The notes under the pieces were generated by a model. That model made no database searches. It saw only the letters and a program-made list of their open reading frames with translations, and was not told where the DNA came from. The position numbers and the translations under genes are program-made. This document shows, piece after piece, positions 17,610 through 25,240 of a stretch of DNA of 64,000 nt. This DNA is from Zhihengliuella flava (lineage in GTDB: Bacteria; Actinomycetota; Actinomycetes; Actinomycetales; Micrococcaceae). The stretch's first letter is position 1, and each line of letters starts with the position of its first letter. The stretch lies in NCBI RefSeq assembly GCF_015751895.1, contig NZ_JADOTZ010000001.1, positions 1,736,001 to 1,800,000 of the forward strand. The letters are read 5' to 3'.

Positions 17610-17903
17610 ATGGCCGCAGATCTCTTCAAAGCGCTCGCGGATCCCACGCGCCGGGCGATTCTCGATGAACTGGTGGACCGCGACGGGCAGACGCTCTTTG
17701 AAATCTGCACCCGGCTGGTCACGCAGCATCAGCTGGACCTGTCGCGGCAAGGCGTCAGCGCGCACCTCGCGGTGTTGGAAGAGGCGGATCTGGTTCGCAC
17801 TCGGCGGAGTGGCCGCTATAAGTTTCACGATCTCAATACCCAGCCCCTCGAGTCGCTGGCCACGCGCTGGCTGCGGCCCCCTCATTCCGGAGGTACATCA
17901 TGA
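17610..17903 (+). CDS. ArsR/SmtB-family transcriptional regulator
   Basis: A 97-residue winged-helix repressor beginning MAADLFKALADPTRRAILDEL, the common opening of the family. The recognition helix is near LSRQGVSAHLAVLEEADL, and the wing is RTRRSGRYKFHDL. It has a single Cys (EICTRL) and no metal-site cysteine pair, so it is not an obvious metal sensor; many such proteins, located next to VOC or START-domain genes, sense other signals. Its stop overlaps the VOC gene start by 4 nt, giving a two-gene operon from the leaderless promoter at 17574-17609, where the probable operator lies. The cognate signal is unknown. Confidence 0.85.
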   Translation: MAADLFKALADPTRRAILDELVDRDGQTLFEICTRLVTQHQLDLSRQGVSAHLAVLEEADLVRTRRSGRYKFHDLNTQPLESLATRWLRPPHSGGTS

Positions 17904-18295
17904 GAGTTCACGTTCTGAGCGTTTTTGTTGCGGATCAAGCCGCCGCTTTGGAGTTTTACACGGGAAAGCTCGGCTTCGTTCTGCGCCACGACATCCCGTT
18001 GGGTGCGGACCGGTGGCTCACCGTCGTCGCCCCCGATCAGCCGGAGGGGCCGGAGGTGTTGCTGGAGCCGAACCGGCACCCGGCTGCGCAGCAGTATCAG
18101 GAGGCGCTGGCGGAAGACGGTATCCCTGCGGTCTCTTTTGCGGTGGACGACGTCGCCGCCGAACATGCGCGCCTGACGGAACTCGGTGTGGATTTCACGC
18201 AGGCCCCCGTGGAGATGGGCCCGACGACGACGGCGGTGTTCGACGATACGTGCGGCAACCTGGTGCAGCTGGTCCAGATGAACGAGGCCGCCTAG
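17900..18295 (+). CDS. VOC-superfamily (glyoxalase-like) protein
   Basis: A 131-residue protein with the paired beta-alpha-beta-beta-beta units of the vicinal oxygen chelate fold. It opens MRVHVLSVFVADQAAALEFY (the LSVFV strand usually holds the first metal ligand) and continues TGKLGFVLRHDIPLGADRW. The second unit is VSFAVDDVAAEHARLTELGV, and it ends with GNLVQLVQ, where a Glu is common in active glyoxalases but Gln is present here. The substrate is unknown; such proteins act as dioxygenases, glyoxalases, or drug-binding proteins. Translationally coupled to the ArsR-type regulator, hence inducible by its ligand. Confidence 0.85.
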   Translation: MRVHVLSVFVADQAAALEFYTGKLGFVLRHDIPLGADRWLTVVAPDQPEGPEVLLEPNRHPAAQQYQEALAEDGIPAVSFAVDDVAAEHARLTELGVDFTQAPVEMGPTTTAVFDDTCGNLVQLVQMNEAA

Positions 18296-18313
18296 CGCGC
18301 CTCGCGCGCTAGG
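18291..18313. terminator. Bidirectional hairpin containing both stop codons
   Basis: A perfect 9-bp stem (18291-18299 with 18305-18313, loop CCTCG). The TAG stop of the VOC gene (18293-18295) and the TAG stop of disA on the other strand (18311-18309) sit at mirror positions in the two arms. It probably separates the convergent transcripts. Confidence 0.6.
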
Positions 18314-19385
18314 AGAACTGCTCCAGCAGGCTGGTTTCGGCGACGCGGGACAGGTTCTCCCGGACGGTTTTGGCGCGTTGCTCGCCGATGCCGTCGACGT
18401 GCATGAGGTCCGCGATGTCTGCGGCCATGAGTTGTTGCAGGTCGTCGAAGTTTTCGACGAGGCGGGCCGCGACCGCGCGGGGCAGTGCTTTAACGCCGGC
18501 CAGCAGCCGGTACCCCTTGGGGATCAGCGTGGTTTCTAGGGTGTCCGGGTGGGACGCGCAGCCGAGGATGCCGGAAATGCGGGTGAGGTCGATCAGCTCG
18601 GCGGAGTCGAGCCCGCGCAATTCACTCAACGTGGATTCGAGTGCGTCCGGCGTCGTGCCTCGTTGTGAGTAGTCCTGGAGTAAAACGTCACTGCCGGGGC
18701 CGAGCCCGGCGGCGAGCTCATCGAGCTGTAGGGACAGCAGCCGGCCGTCGCTGCCGAGTTCCAAGACGTACTGATCGATCTCCGTTCTGATGCGGCGCAC
18801 CATTTCTTGGCGTTGGAGGACCACGGCGACGTCCCGGACGGTGACGATTCCCTCGATTTCGAGGGAGGAGAGCTGGCCGGTGACTTGGTCCAACCGGGCT
18901 CGGTAGCGCTCTAGCGTGGCGAGCGCTTGGTTGGCCTTGGCGAGGACGGGTTGGGAGCCTTCGAGAACATGGCGCAGGCCCTGAACGTAGATGGCGATGG
19001 TCTGCATGGACTGGGAAACCGAGATGACGGGGAAGCCGGTTTGGACGGCAACGCGTTCTGCGGTGCGGTGGCGGGTGCCGGATTCCTGCGTGGCAATAGT
19101 GGGGTCCGGGACGAGCTGGACGGCGGCGCGGAGGATGCGGCCGGAGTCTTTGTCCGTGACGATGGCTCCGTCCATTTTGGCGAGTTCGCGCAGGCGGGTG
19201 GGGGAGAAGTCAATGTTGATGTCGAACCCGCCGGAGCAGATGGAATCGACCGTTTTGTCGAACCCCAGCACCATGAGGCCACCGGTGCGCCCGCGCAAAA
19301 TGCGCTCGAGGCCATCGCGCAGCGCAGTGCCGGGGGCCACCCGGGCCAGGGTGGAGCGGAGGGCGTCCTCTGGACTCTTCGTCAT
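18309..19385 (-). CDS. disA: DNA integrity scanning diadenylate cyclase DisA
   Basis: Makes the second messenger c-di-AMP from two ATP and scans DNA for branched structures. The 358-residue protein has the DAC domain first (about 10-145), with the catalytic motifs DGA at 72-74 and GTRHRTAER at 103-111. A helical spine follows (about 150-285), and the C-terminal helix-hairpin-helix DNA-binding domain contains LMHVDGIGEQRAKTVRENL. The ATG is preceded by GAGGAG at a good distance. It lies 83 nt downstream of radA on the same strand, the conserved actinobacterial arrangement; RadA is known to interact with DisA and modulate it in mycobacteria and Bacillus. Confidence 0.96.
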   Translation of the reverse strand: MTKSPEDALRSTLARVAPGTALRDGLERILRGRTGGLMVLGFDKTVDSICSGGFDINIDFSPTRLRELAKMDGAIVTDKDSGRILRAAVQLVPDPTIATQESGTRHRTAERVAVQTGFPVISVSQSMQTIAIYVQGLRHVLEGSQPVLAKANQALATLERYRARLDQVTGQLSSLEIEGIVTVRDVAVVLQRQEMVRRIRTEIDQYVLELGSDGRLLSLQLDELAAGLGPGSDVLLQDYSQRGTTPDALESTLSELRGLDSAELIDLTRISGILGCASHPDTLETTLIPKGYRLLAGVKALPRAVAARLVENFDDLQQLMAADIADLMHVDGIGEQRAKTVRENLSRVAETSLLEQFS

Positions 19386-19468
19386 GGCGGGCTCCTCACG
19401 CTGGTGCGGCCGTGGTGGTGAGTGGTGTTGGTCCGCTTAGTTTATGCCCGTCGCGCCCAGCATGGCTT

Positions 19469-20851
19469 CTAGGAGTCTGCTGCGGGGAACAGCATGGTGA
19501 GGGCGTCGGCGAGCGTGGTGACTTCGCGGTAGTTGATGCCCTCGGGAACGCCACTGAGCGCTTCGGTGGTTTTCGGCACAATGGCGTGGGTGAAGCCGAG
19601 GCGTTCGGCCTCGTTGAGGCGGCGGGCGATGTCCGGTACGCGGCGAACCTCTCCCGCGAGGCCGACCTCGCCAAACACCACGAGCCTCCGGGAGACGGGC
19701 CGGTCCAAGTAAGAACTCGCCATCGCCACGGCCGAGGCGAGGTCGACGGCGGGCTCGGTGAGCTTCACGCCGCCGACCGTGGCGAGGTAGGAGTCCATTT
19801 GGGACACGTCCATGCCGATGCGGGCCTGCAGGACGGCCAAGATCATGGACATGCGGGACGAATCGAGTCCCGTGACCGAGCGCCGGGCTTGCCCGGAGAG
19901 GTTCTTCGCGAGCAGCGCCTGGATCTCGGCGAGCAGTGGCCGACGCCCTTCGACGGAAACGGTCACGCAGGTGCCGGGGACTTGGTCGATGCTGCCGGCG
20001 ACGAACAGTCCACTGGGATCGCTGAGGCCTTCGATTCCGTTTTCCGTCAGATCAAAGCACCCCACTTCATCGGTGGGGCCGTAGCGATTCTTGATGGCCC
20101 GCAGCAGGCGCAGCCTCGAATGGCGTTCGCCGTCGAATTGGCAGACCACATCCACGAGGTGCTCTAACAGGCGTGGCCCCGCGATCGAGCCGTCTTTGGT
20201 GACGTGACCGACCATGATGGTGGTCATGTCCCGCTTCTTCGCGGCGCTGATCAGGGATGCTGCTACTTCCCGCACCTGCGTCACTCCGCCGGCAGCGCCG
20301 TCGACCTCTGACGATGACAGTGTCTGCACGGAGTCGACGATCAGCACGTCGGGATCGAGGGCTTCCACGTGGCCCAGTGCCGTGGCGAGGTCCGATTCGG
20401 CGGTGAGGTGCAGCGTGTCCGCTAGCGCTCCGATGCGCTCAGCGCGGCGCTTGACCTGCGCGGCAGATTCCTCGCCCGTCACGTACAGAACCTTGTTGTT
20501 GCTCACGGCGGCGCGGGACGCGACGTCGAGTAGCAGGGTGGATTTGCCGACTCCGGGCTCGCCCGCCAACAGAATCACGGCACCCGGGACTAGACCGCCG
20601 CCGAGCACGCGGTCCAGTTCCCCCACAAAGGTGGGCCGGAATTCGGCGGTGGAGGCGTCAACATCGCCGATGGCCGGGGCGGGGTTGGCAACGCTGACCG
20701 CTTGAGTCCTTGCGGAGACCTGCCCGATTTCTGCGACGGTGCCCCATTCTTGGCACTCGGCGCAGCGCCCGACCCACTTCACAGTGGTCCAGCCGCAGGA
20801 CGCGCACTTATAACCGGGAGCCTTGCTGCGCGATGTCGATTTGGTGGCCAT
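19469..20851 (-). CDS. radA: DNA repair protein RadA (Sms)
   Basis: RecA-like helicase/branch-migration protein of homologous recombination. The 460-residue product begins with a zinc finger (Cys16, Cys19, Cys30, Cys33 in CASCGWTTVKWVGRCAEC), followed by a RecA-type ATPase with Walker A GEPGVGKST, the RadA-specific KNRYG motif (AIKNRYGPTDEVG) and a C-terminal Lon-protease-like domain (AVDLASAVAMASSYLDRPV). ATG 20851 is chosen because TAAAGT ends 7 nt upstream (20859-20864, minus strand), a likely leaderless start, and the zinc finger then has its usual distance from the N-terminus. disA follows after 83 nt. Confidence 0.96.
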   Translation of the reverse strand: MATKSTSRSKAPGYKCASCGWTTVKWVGRCAECQEWGTVAEIGQVSARTQAVSVANPAPAIGDVDASTAEFRPTFVGELDRVLGGGLVPGAVILLAGEPGVGKSTLLLDVASRAAVSNNKVLYVTGEESAAQVKRRAERIGALADTLHLTAESDLATALGHVEALDPDVLIVDSVQTLSSSEVDGAAGGVTQVREVAASLISAAKKRDMTTIMVGHVTKDGSIAGPRLLEHLVDVVCQFDGERHSRLRLLRAIKNRYGPTDEVGCFDLTENGIEGLSDPSGLFVAGSIDQVPGTCVTVSVEGRRPLLAEIQALLAKNLSGQARRSVTGLDSSRMSMILAVLQARIGMDVSQMDSYLATVGGVKLTEPAVDLASAVAMASSYLDRPVSRRLVVFGEVGLAGEVRRVPDIARRLNEAERLGFTHAIVPKTTEALSGVPEGINYREVTTLADALTMLFPAADS

Positions 20852-20983
20852 GCTGACTACTTTATCGGCCGGGTCCTCACACAATGGGGGGCGCTAGGGG
20901 GCTGTGGATAACTTTTTCGGAGTTATTCAATCCTTGGTACTTTGGATGGCGGGGGATGATATTCGGGCGACGAAAGAGCGGAC

Positions 20984-21628
20984 ATGCAGAGTTCACCGAG
21001 CAAGCGCGGCACGCTGGCCGCGCTGGGAATGGCGGCACTCCTCGCGCTGAGCGCGTGTGGGGGAGAGGGGACGACGCCGGAGCCGTCGAGCTCCGGGGCT
21101 AGTCCCAGTGCTTCGCAGACCACCGAGTCGCCCTCCAGCTCTGAACCCCAGGAAGCCACGCCGGAACATCCGGCCCGCAACCTCACTCCGCCAGAGATGC
21201 CGGAAGAGGCCAAGGAGTTCACCGAAGAAGGATTCGCGGCGTTCATTGAGTACTGGTTCGAAGCGCAGAATTATGGAATTGCTACCGGTGACGGATCCTA
21301 CGTAGAGGATGTCTCGCACGAGGAATGTCGCGGTTGTAACTCCGCCTTGGTGGTCATCGATGAGGTTGCCCAAGGTGGCGGGGAAGCATGGATTGTTGGT
21401 GGAACCATGCGAGCCACTGATGTGGTGTCAAAGCTTCACGGCGATGAATCGCAGATGCAGCGCGCGTATCTAACTTGGCGTCAGATCAACGGAGACGCAT
21501 ACAACGTCGACGGCTTAATGGAGGGTGGTCGCGATGTCATTACCGACGCTGTAGAACCGTTCATTTTCGAAGCCTATTACGCAGATGGTGGATGGACTGC
21601 TACTCGCATTGAGGCACGAGAGTCATGA
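20984..21628 (+). CDS. DUF6318-like lipoprotein
   Basis: A 214-residue secreted lipoprotein. The signal peptide ends with the lipobox LSAC (Cys25), then a Ser/Pro/Thr/Glu-rich linker to about residue 65. The conserved part, PPEMPEEAKEFTEEGFAAF, EYWFEAQNYGIATGD and HEECRGC, followed by YNVDGL-type sequence, resembles DUF6318 proteins of Micrococcaceae. CRGC may form a disulfide. The 3' third has clearly lower GC (about 53% over 21421-21620 by my count) than the surroundings. The stop overlaps the start of the next exported protein (ATGA), so the two are coexpressed. Function unknown. Confidence 0.75.
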   Translation: MQSSPSKRGTLAALGMAALLALSACGGEGTTPEPSSSGASPSASQTTESPSSSEPQEATPEHPARNLTPPEMPEEAKEFTEEGFAAFIEYWFEAQNYGIATGDGSYVEDVSHEECRGCNSALVVIDEVAQGGGEAWIVGGTMRATDVVSKLHGDESQMQRAYLTWRQINGDAYNVDGLMEGGRDVITDAVEPFIFEAYYADGGWTATRIEARES

Positions 21629-22707
21629 TTTCCCAGCCGAAGGCACTTATGCACTCTCTAGCGGCGCTTCTGACCGCATGCTTCTTTCTGGTCATGCCAT
21701 CTGACGCGAGTGAAGCCACAGGGGTAAACGGAAAGTCTGATGGAGATGGTTTTGAACTATCCAAGATTGAGGAGGGCTCGCAAGGATTTCGCCAGCCGGT
21801 TCCTGAGGACGCGCATAGCCCGGTTATCCATGTGCCAGGCATAGACTCGCAGCCTCCAGCCGATTCGGGGAATCCGCCCGCCATCGGCGGCGCGTACTGC
21901 GCGGACAACGAGCAATGGGATATTGCCGAAGGCTGCGTTGCGGCAACGGCGGACATTTGTGGGCCTGACGAAGTTCTCATGTCGATTGAGAACGCCCCCG
22001 GCGCCGAAGTTGTCCGCGGTGACCCGTGTGCCGACTTCTCCGTTGACCGTCCGGACCTTACCGCCAGCGGTCCGCCCGCCGAGGAGCAGGTCGACATTAC
22101 GGAACGCCCCGACCTCGTCGCCCGCGAGTTTGCTCGGATTACCATGCCCCTGCCCGAGCCCCACTTCCAAGACGAGGTGGAGGATGAGGTGGTGGCCGGG
22201 CGTATGTGGGGCGCCGGATGGCGGCAAACCGACGTGAACATGTGGGCTGCAGCCGAGGATCATACGGCCACCGTGACTCTGCTCGGCACCGAGGTCACCA
22301 TCCGCGCCACGCCCCTGAAATACACCTGGGACTACGGTGACGGCCAAACCCGCACCACTGCCTTTGCGGGGAAACAGCTGCACGTCGATGCCGCCGCAGC
22401 TGATACGGAAACCGCAACGAGTCACTACTACGAGGACACCGGCTTCTACCCCGTCTCCGTGACCACCATTTACGCCGGTCAGTTCCGCACACCCACCTCA
22501 GACTGGTTGCCGATTCCCGGAGTCGCCGTCGTCGACAGTGCACCCAAGACCATGACCATCTGGAAATCCGAAACCCGGCTCGTCGCCAGCGACTGTGGCG
22601 ATGACCGCAGCGCCTGGGGGTGCGCGCAGATTCCCTTCCCGTGGGAAGGCGGGCCGCAAACCAGCGAGGCGTACGCGGCAGAACGTGCGCGACGTGCTGG
22701 GCCGTAA
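21625..22707 (+). CDS. Exported protein with PKD-like domain
   Basis: A 360-residue protein with a signal peptide (about 1-29, AALLTACFFLVMPSDASEA), a long polar linker with PPADSGNPPA-type sequence and a Cys-containing middle part (YCADNEQWDIAEGCVAA, ADICGPDE, GDPCADF). It ends in a region with the PKD-type pattern YTWDYGDGQTRTT ... HYYEDTGFYPVSVTTIYAGQF (about 233-295). PKD-like domains usually mediate surface protein interactions. It is translationally coupled to the DUF6318-like lipoprotein gene and shares its lower-GC first part. The pair probably acts at the cell envelope; nothing more specific can be said. Confidence 0.72.
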   Translation: MISQPKALMHSLAALLTACFFLVMPSDASEATGVNGKSDGDGFELSKIEEGSQGFRQPVPEDAHSPVIHVPGIDSQPPADSGNPPAIGGAYCADNEQWDIAEGCVAATADICGPDEVLMSIENAPGAEVVRGDPCADFSVDRPDLTASGPPAEEQVDITERPDLVAREFARITMPLPEPHFQDEVEDEVVAGRMWGAGWRQTDVNMWAAAEDHTATVTLLGTEVTIRATPLKYTWDYGDGQTRTTAFAGKQLHVDAAAADTETATSHYYEDTGFYPVSVTTIYAGQFRTPTSDWLPIPGVAVVDSAPKTMTIWKSETRLVASDCGDDRSAWGCAQIPFPWEGGPQTSEAYAAERARRAGP

Positions 22708-23835
22708 CTACAGCGTCGGCAGGTAGCCGCGCGCCTCCTCCGGCTCCATGCCGGCGGCCTCCATGAGGTCCACCATCATGGGGCGCAAGATCATGACGAT
22801 CGACTCGCACTCCATCCCCGTCACCCCGAACTCTCGAGGATCCAACTGCGCTGCACAGTCCGCCAAATCGACCCGCGCCTGATGCTCGGCCCGGGATCGC
22901 GCCGCCGCACTCGTTTCCGCCACTGATCCCTTCAACGGCGCGATGGCATCCGCCAGAGAGTCCATAAACGTGGACAGCGCCTCCGCATCATTGGTCCCCA
23001 CCGCGCCATGCGTGATCGCAGAAGCCATCCGCCGCGCCAGCACGCGCACATTGCGCACCGCCAAATCCGTCTGCTCAGCCACCCGGGCAATACGCTTCAG
23101 CTCACCGCGTTGCCCGCGATACGCCGGGGACATGGTGGCGATCTCCCGCGCGCCCCGCAGCACCGGCGGCAAGGCGTCGACCTTCTTCTGCGTACCCCGT
23201 GCCAAAACGAGGGCGTGCCAGGCCAGCGTCGAATCGCCCGTGCGCGCCGCCGTCGCACACTCCCGCAGCACCGACGCGAGGTCATCAAAAAGCGTCTCCA
23301 ACTGGCGCGACGGCTCGTGCCGCGGATTACGCGGCGTCAACAAGGCCACCAGCAAGGCGGCCAAACCGCCGACGACGGCGTCGAGGCTGCGGGTGAACAC
23401 GCCGCCGTCGGGCGCCGGCAGCAACACCACCAACAGCGATTGCAGGCCCAGCTGCGTACTAAAAATGGTGCCCGAATCGATAAACCGGGCGATCGTCAGG
23501 GAAATAAACACCACGACGGCGGCCTGCCAAACGCCCGCGCCCACCGCGTGCAAGAGCAGATCCCCCACCAGAATTCCGAGCGTGCAGCCGGCAGCGACCT
23601 CCACGGTGCGCCGCAGGTGCGTGTCATGCCCAAAACCCAGGGCAATCATGGCGCTCGTCGCGGCGAACAGCGGGCCCTGATGGCCCAAGAGCTCCTCCGC
23701 CACCCAGTAAGCGCCCACGGCGCACAGGGTGATTTGCAGGATCTTCCACACCGAGGACCTCACCCGCAGCGAGCCCACCACTATGCGACGCTTGGCGAAG
23801 CGTGCGCTGCGGCCTAGATGGTCAGTCAATCCCAC
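22708..23835 (-). CDS. FUSC-family (aromatic acid exporter-like) membrane protein
   Basis: About 375 residues with six hydrophobic helices in the first half (LQITLCAVGAYWVAEELLG, AATSAMIALGFG, LRRTVEVAAGCTLGILVGDLL, VVVFISLTIARFID and others) and a long cytosolic helical half. The motif RTVEVAAGCTLGILVG and TPRNPRHEPSRQLETLFDDL resemble FUSC/ArAE proteins, proposed exporters of aromatic acids. The start is uncertain: GTG 23835 gives a good N-terminus, with GAGACT 6 nt upstream, while a longer frame reaches back to 23949. It is divergent from pstS and probably unrelated to phosphate. Substrate unknown. Confidence 0.75.
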   Translation of the reverse strand: MGLTDHLGRSARFAKRRIVVGSLRVRSSVWKILQITLCAVGAYWVAEELLGHQGPLFAATSAMIALGFGHDTHLRRTVEVAAGCTLGILVGDLLLHAVGAGVWQAAVVVFISLTIARFIDSGTIFSTQLGLQSLLVVLLPAPDGGVFTRSLDAVVGGLAALLVALLTPRNPRHEPSRQLETLFDDLASVLRECATAARTGDSTLAWHALVLARGTQKKVDALPPVLRGAREIATMSPAYRGQRGELKRIARVAEQTDLAVRNVRVLARRMASAITHGAVGTNDAEALSTFMDSLADAIAPLKGSVAETSAAARSRAEHQARVDLADCAAQLDPREFGVTGMECESIVMILRPMMVDLMEAAGMEPEEARGYLPTL

Positions 23836-23901
23836 GCGTATAGTCTCGCATGGAGGCCAACCGTGTGATGTGCCTCTCACATGGTGGAAGATGCAAGTAC
23901 C

Positions 23902-23923
23902 GTTAACCCTCCGTTCACCTTTA
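23902..23923 (+). promoter_or_regulatory. Candidate PHO box upstream of pstS
   Basis: Two adjacent 11-nt direct repeats, GTTAACCCTCC and GTTCACCTTTA. Actinobacterial PhoP (Streptomyces) binds 11-nt direct repeats with a GTTCACC core. The site is 80 nt upstream of the pstS start, so phosphate-starvation induction of pstSCAB is likely. Confidence 0.6.
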
Positions 23924-24002
23924 ACGGCCGGAGGCTTTACCTGGCCCACCTAGTTTCGAGACTGGTCCTGATACGCACCCATCAACTTACAAGGGGAACC
24001 AC

Positions 24003-25115
24003 GTGAAGAAGCTGAGCTTCGCCAAGTCCGCGGCAGTACTTTCCGTCGCCGCTCTGGCCCTGACCGCCTGCGGCGGCTCGAACAACCCGACGCCCGAAAA
24101 CACTGGCGGCGAGGCCAACGGCGGCGGCTCGCTGTCCGGCACCATCAGCGGCGGCGGCGCTTCCTCGCAGGAAGCGGCCATGACCGCGTGGATCGACGGC
24201 TTCCGCTCCGTCGAGTCCGGCGCGACCGTTCAGTACAACCCCGTCGGCTCCGGCTCCGGCCGCGAGGGCTTCCTGGCCGAGCAGTACATCTTCGCAGGCT
24301 CCGACGCCGCCATGGACGCCGAGGAGCTGGAAGCCTCGCAGCAGGTCTGCGGCCCCGACGGCGCCTTCCACATCCCGGGCTACATCTCCCCGGTGGCCGT
24401 GGCCTTCAACCTCGAGGGCATTGACTCCCTGAACCTCGACGCCGAGACCATCGCGGGCATCTTCGCCGGCGAGATCACCACCTGGAACGACGCCGCCATC
24501 GCGGACCAGAACCCGGACGCCGACCTGCCGGACACCCCGATCACCGTGGTGCACCGCGCTGACTCCTCCGGCACCACCGAGAACTTCACCGACTACCTGG
24601 CCGCTGCCGCCGCCGACACCTGGACGTGGGGCGTCGTTGAGGACTGGCCGCAGGAGATCGTCGCTGAGAACGCCCAGGGCACCCAGGGCGTCGTCGGCCA
24701 GGTCACCGCCACGGACGGTGCGATCACCTACTCCGACGCCTCCGCCGTGGGCGATCTGGGCACCGTCGCCGTCAAGGTCGGCGAAGAGTACGTCCCGTAC
24801 TCCGCCGAGGCCGCGGCCAAGGCCGTGGAGAACTCCAACCCGGTCGAGGGCGCTGCCGAGAACGACATGGCCGTGGAACTGGACCGCAACACCACCGCCG
24901 AGGGCTCCTACCCGATCGTGCTGGTTTCCTACCACATCTACTGCAACGAGTACGCGGATCAGGAAACCGCCGACTTGGTGAAGGCCTTCGCCGAGTACGT
25001 CGTGTCCGAGGACGGCCAGAGCACCGCCGAGGGATCCGCCGGCAACGCGCCGATCTCCGACTCCCTCCGCGAGCGCGCTCTCGAGTCCATCTCGGGCATC
25101 GGCGTCCAGGGCTAA
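24003..25115 (+). CDS. pstS: Phosphate ABC transporter substrate-binding lipoprotein PstS
   Basis: Surface lipoprotein that captures phosphate for the PstCAB importer. The 370-residue product has a signal peptide with lipobox LTAC (Cys23), a Gly/Asn-rich linker, then the PstS fold. Ligand motifs are visible: GGGASSQEAAMTAWI, YNPVGSGSGREGF, FAGSDAAM and HRADSSGTTENFTDYL. The GTG start follows AAGGGG. It is the first gene of pstSCAB with a candidate PHO box upstream. A strong hairpin lies between it and pstC, which may favour pstS mRNA over the distal genes. Confidence 0.97.
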   Translation: MKKLSFAKSAAVLSVAALALTACGGSNNPTPENTGGEANGGGSLSGTISGGGASSQEAAMTAWIDGFRSVESGATVQYNPVGSGSGREGFLAEQYIFAGSDAAMDAEELEASQQVCGPDGAFHIPGYISPVAVAFNLEGIDSLNLDAETIAGIFAGEITTWNDAAIADQNPDADLPDTPITVVHRADSSGTTENFTDYLAAAAADTWTWGVVEDWPQEIVAENAQGTQGVVGQVTATDGAITYSDASAVGDLGTVAVKVGEEYVPYSAEAAAKAVENSNPVEGAAENDMAVELDRNTTAEGSYPIVLVSYHIYCNEYADQETADLVKAFAEYVVSEDGQSTAEGSAGNAPISDSLRERALESISGIGVQG

Positions 25116-25148
25116 GTTCGTCAGGCCACGCCTAGCGCAACACCACCC

Positions 25149-25190
25149 AATGGTCTCCGTGGCATCCCCCTCAGCCGCGGAGACCATTGC
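25149..25190 (+). other. Intercistronic hairpin between pstS and pstC
   Basis: A perfect 12-bp stem (25149-25160 with 25179-25190) with an 18-nt loop lies 33 nt after the pstS stop and 50 nt before the pstC start. It lacks a U tract. It probably acts as a partial terminator or as a 3' stabiliser of pstS mRNA, so that the binding protein is made in excess. Confidence 0.65.
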
Positions 25191-25240
25191 GTGCGTTCGC
25201 TACCCTTGATCAAGTCATTCCTACCGTTCAAAGGAATCTC

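Noticed and set aside
20903-20911. Perfect DnaA box (TGTGGATAA) between radA and the lipoprotein gene
   Set aside because: A single box with no cluster and no dnaA or dnaN nearby; roughly one such match in a window of this size is plausible by chance.
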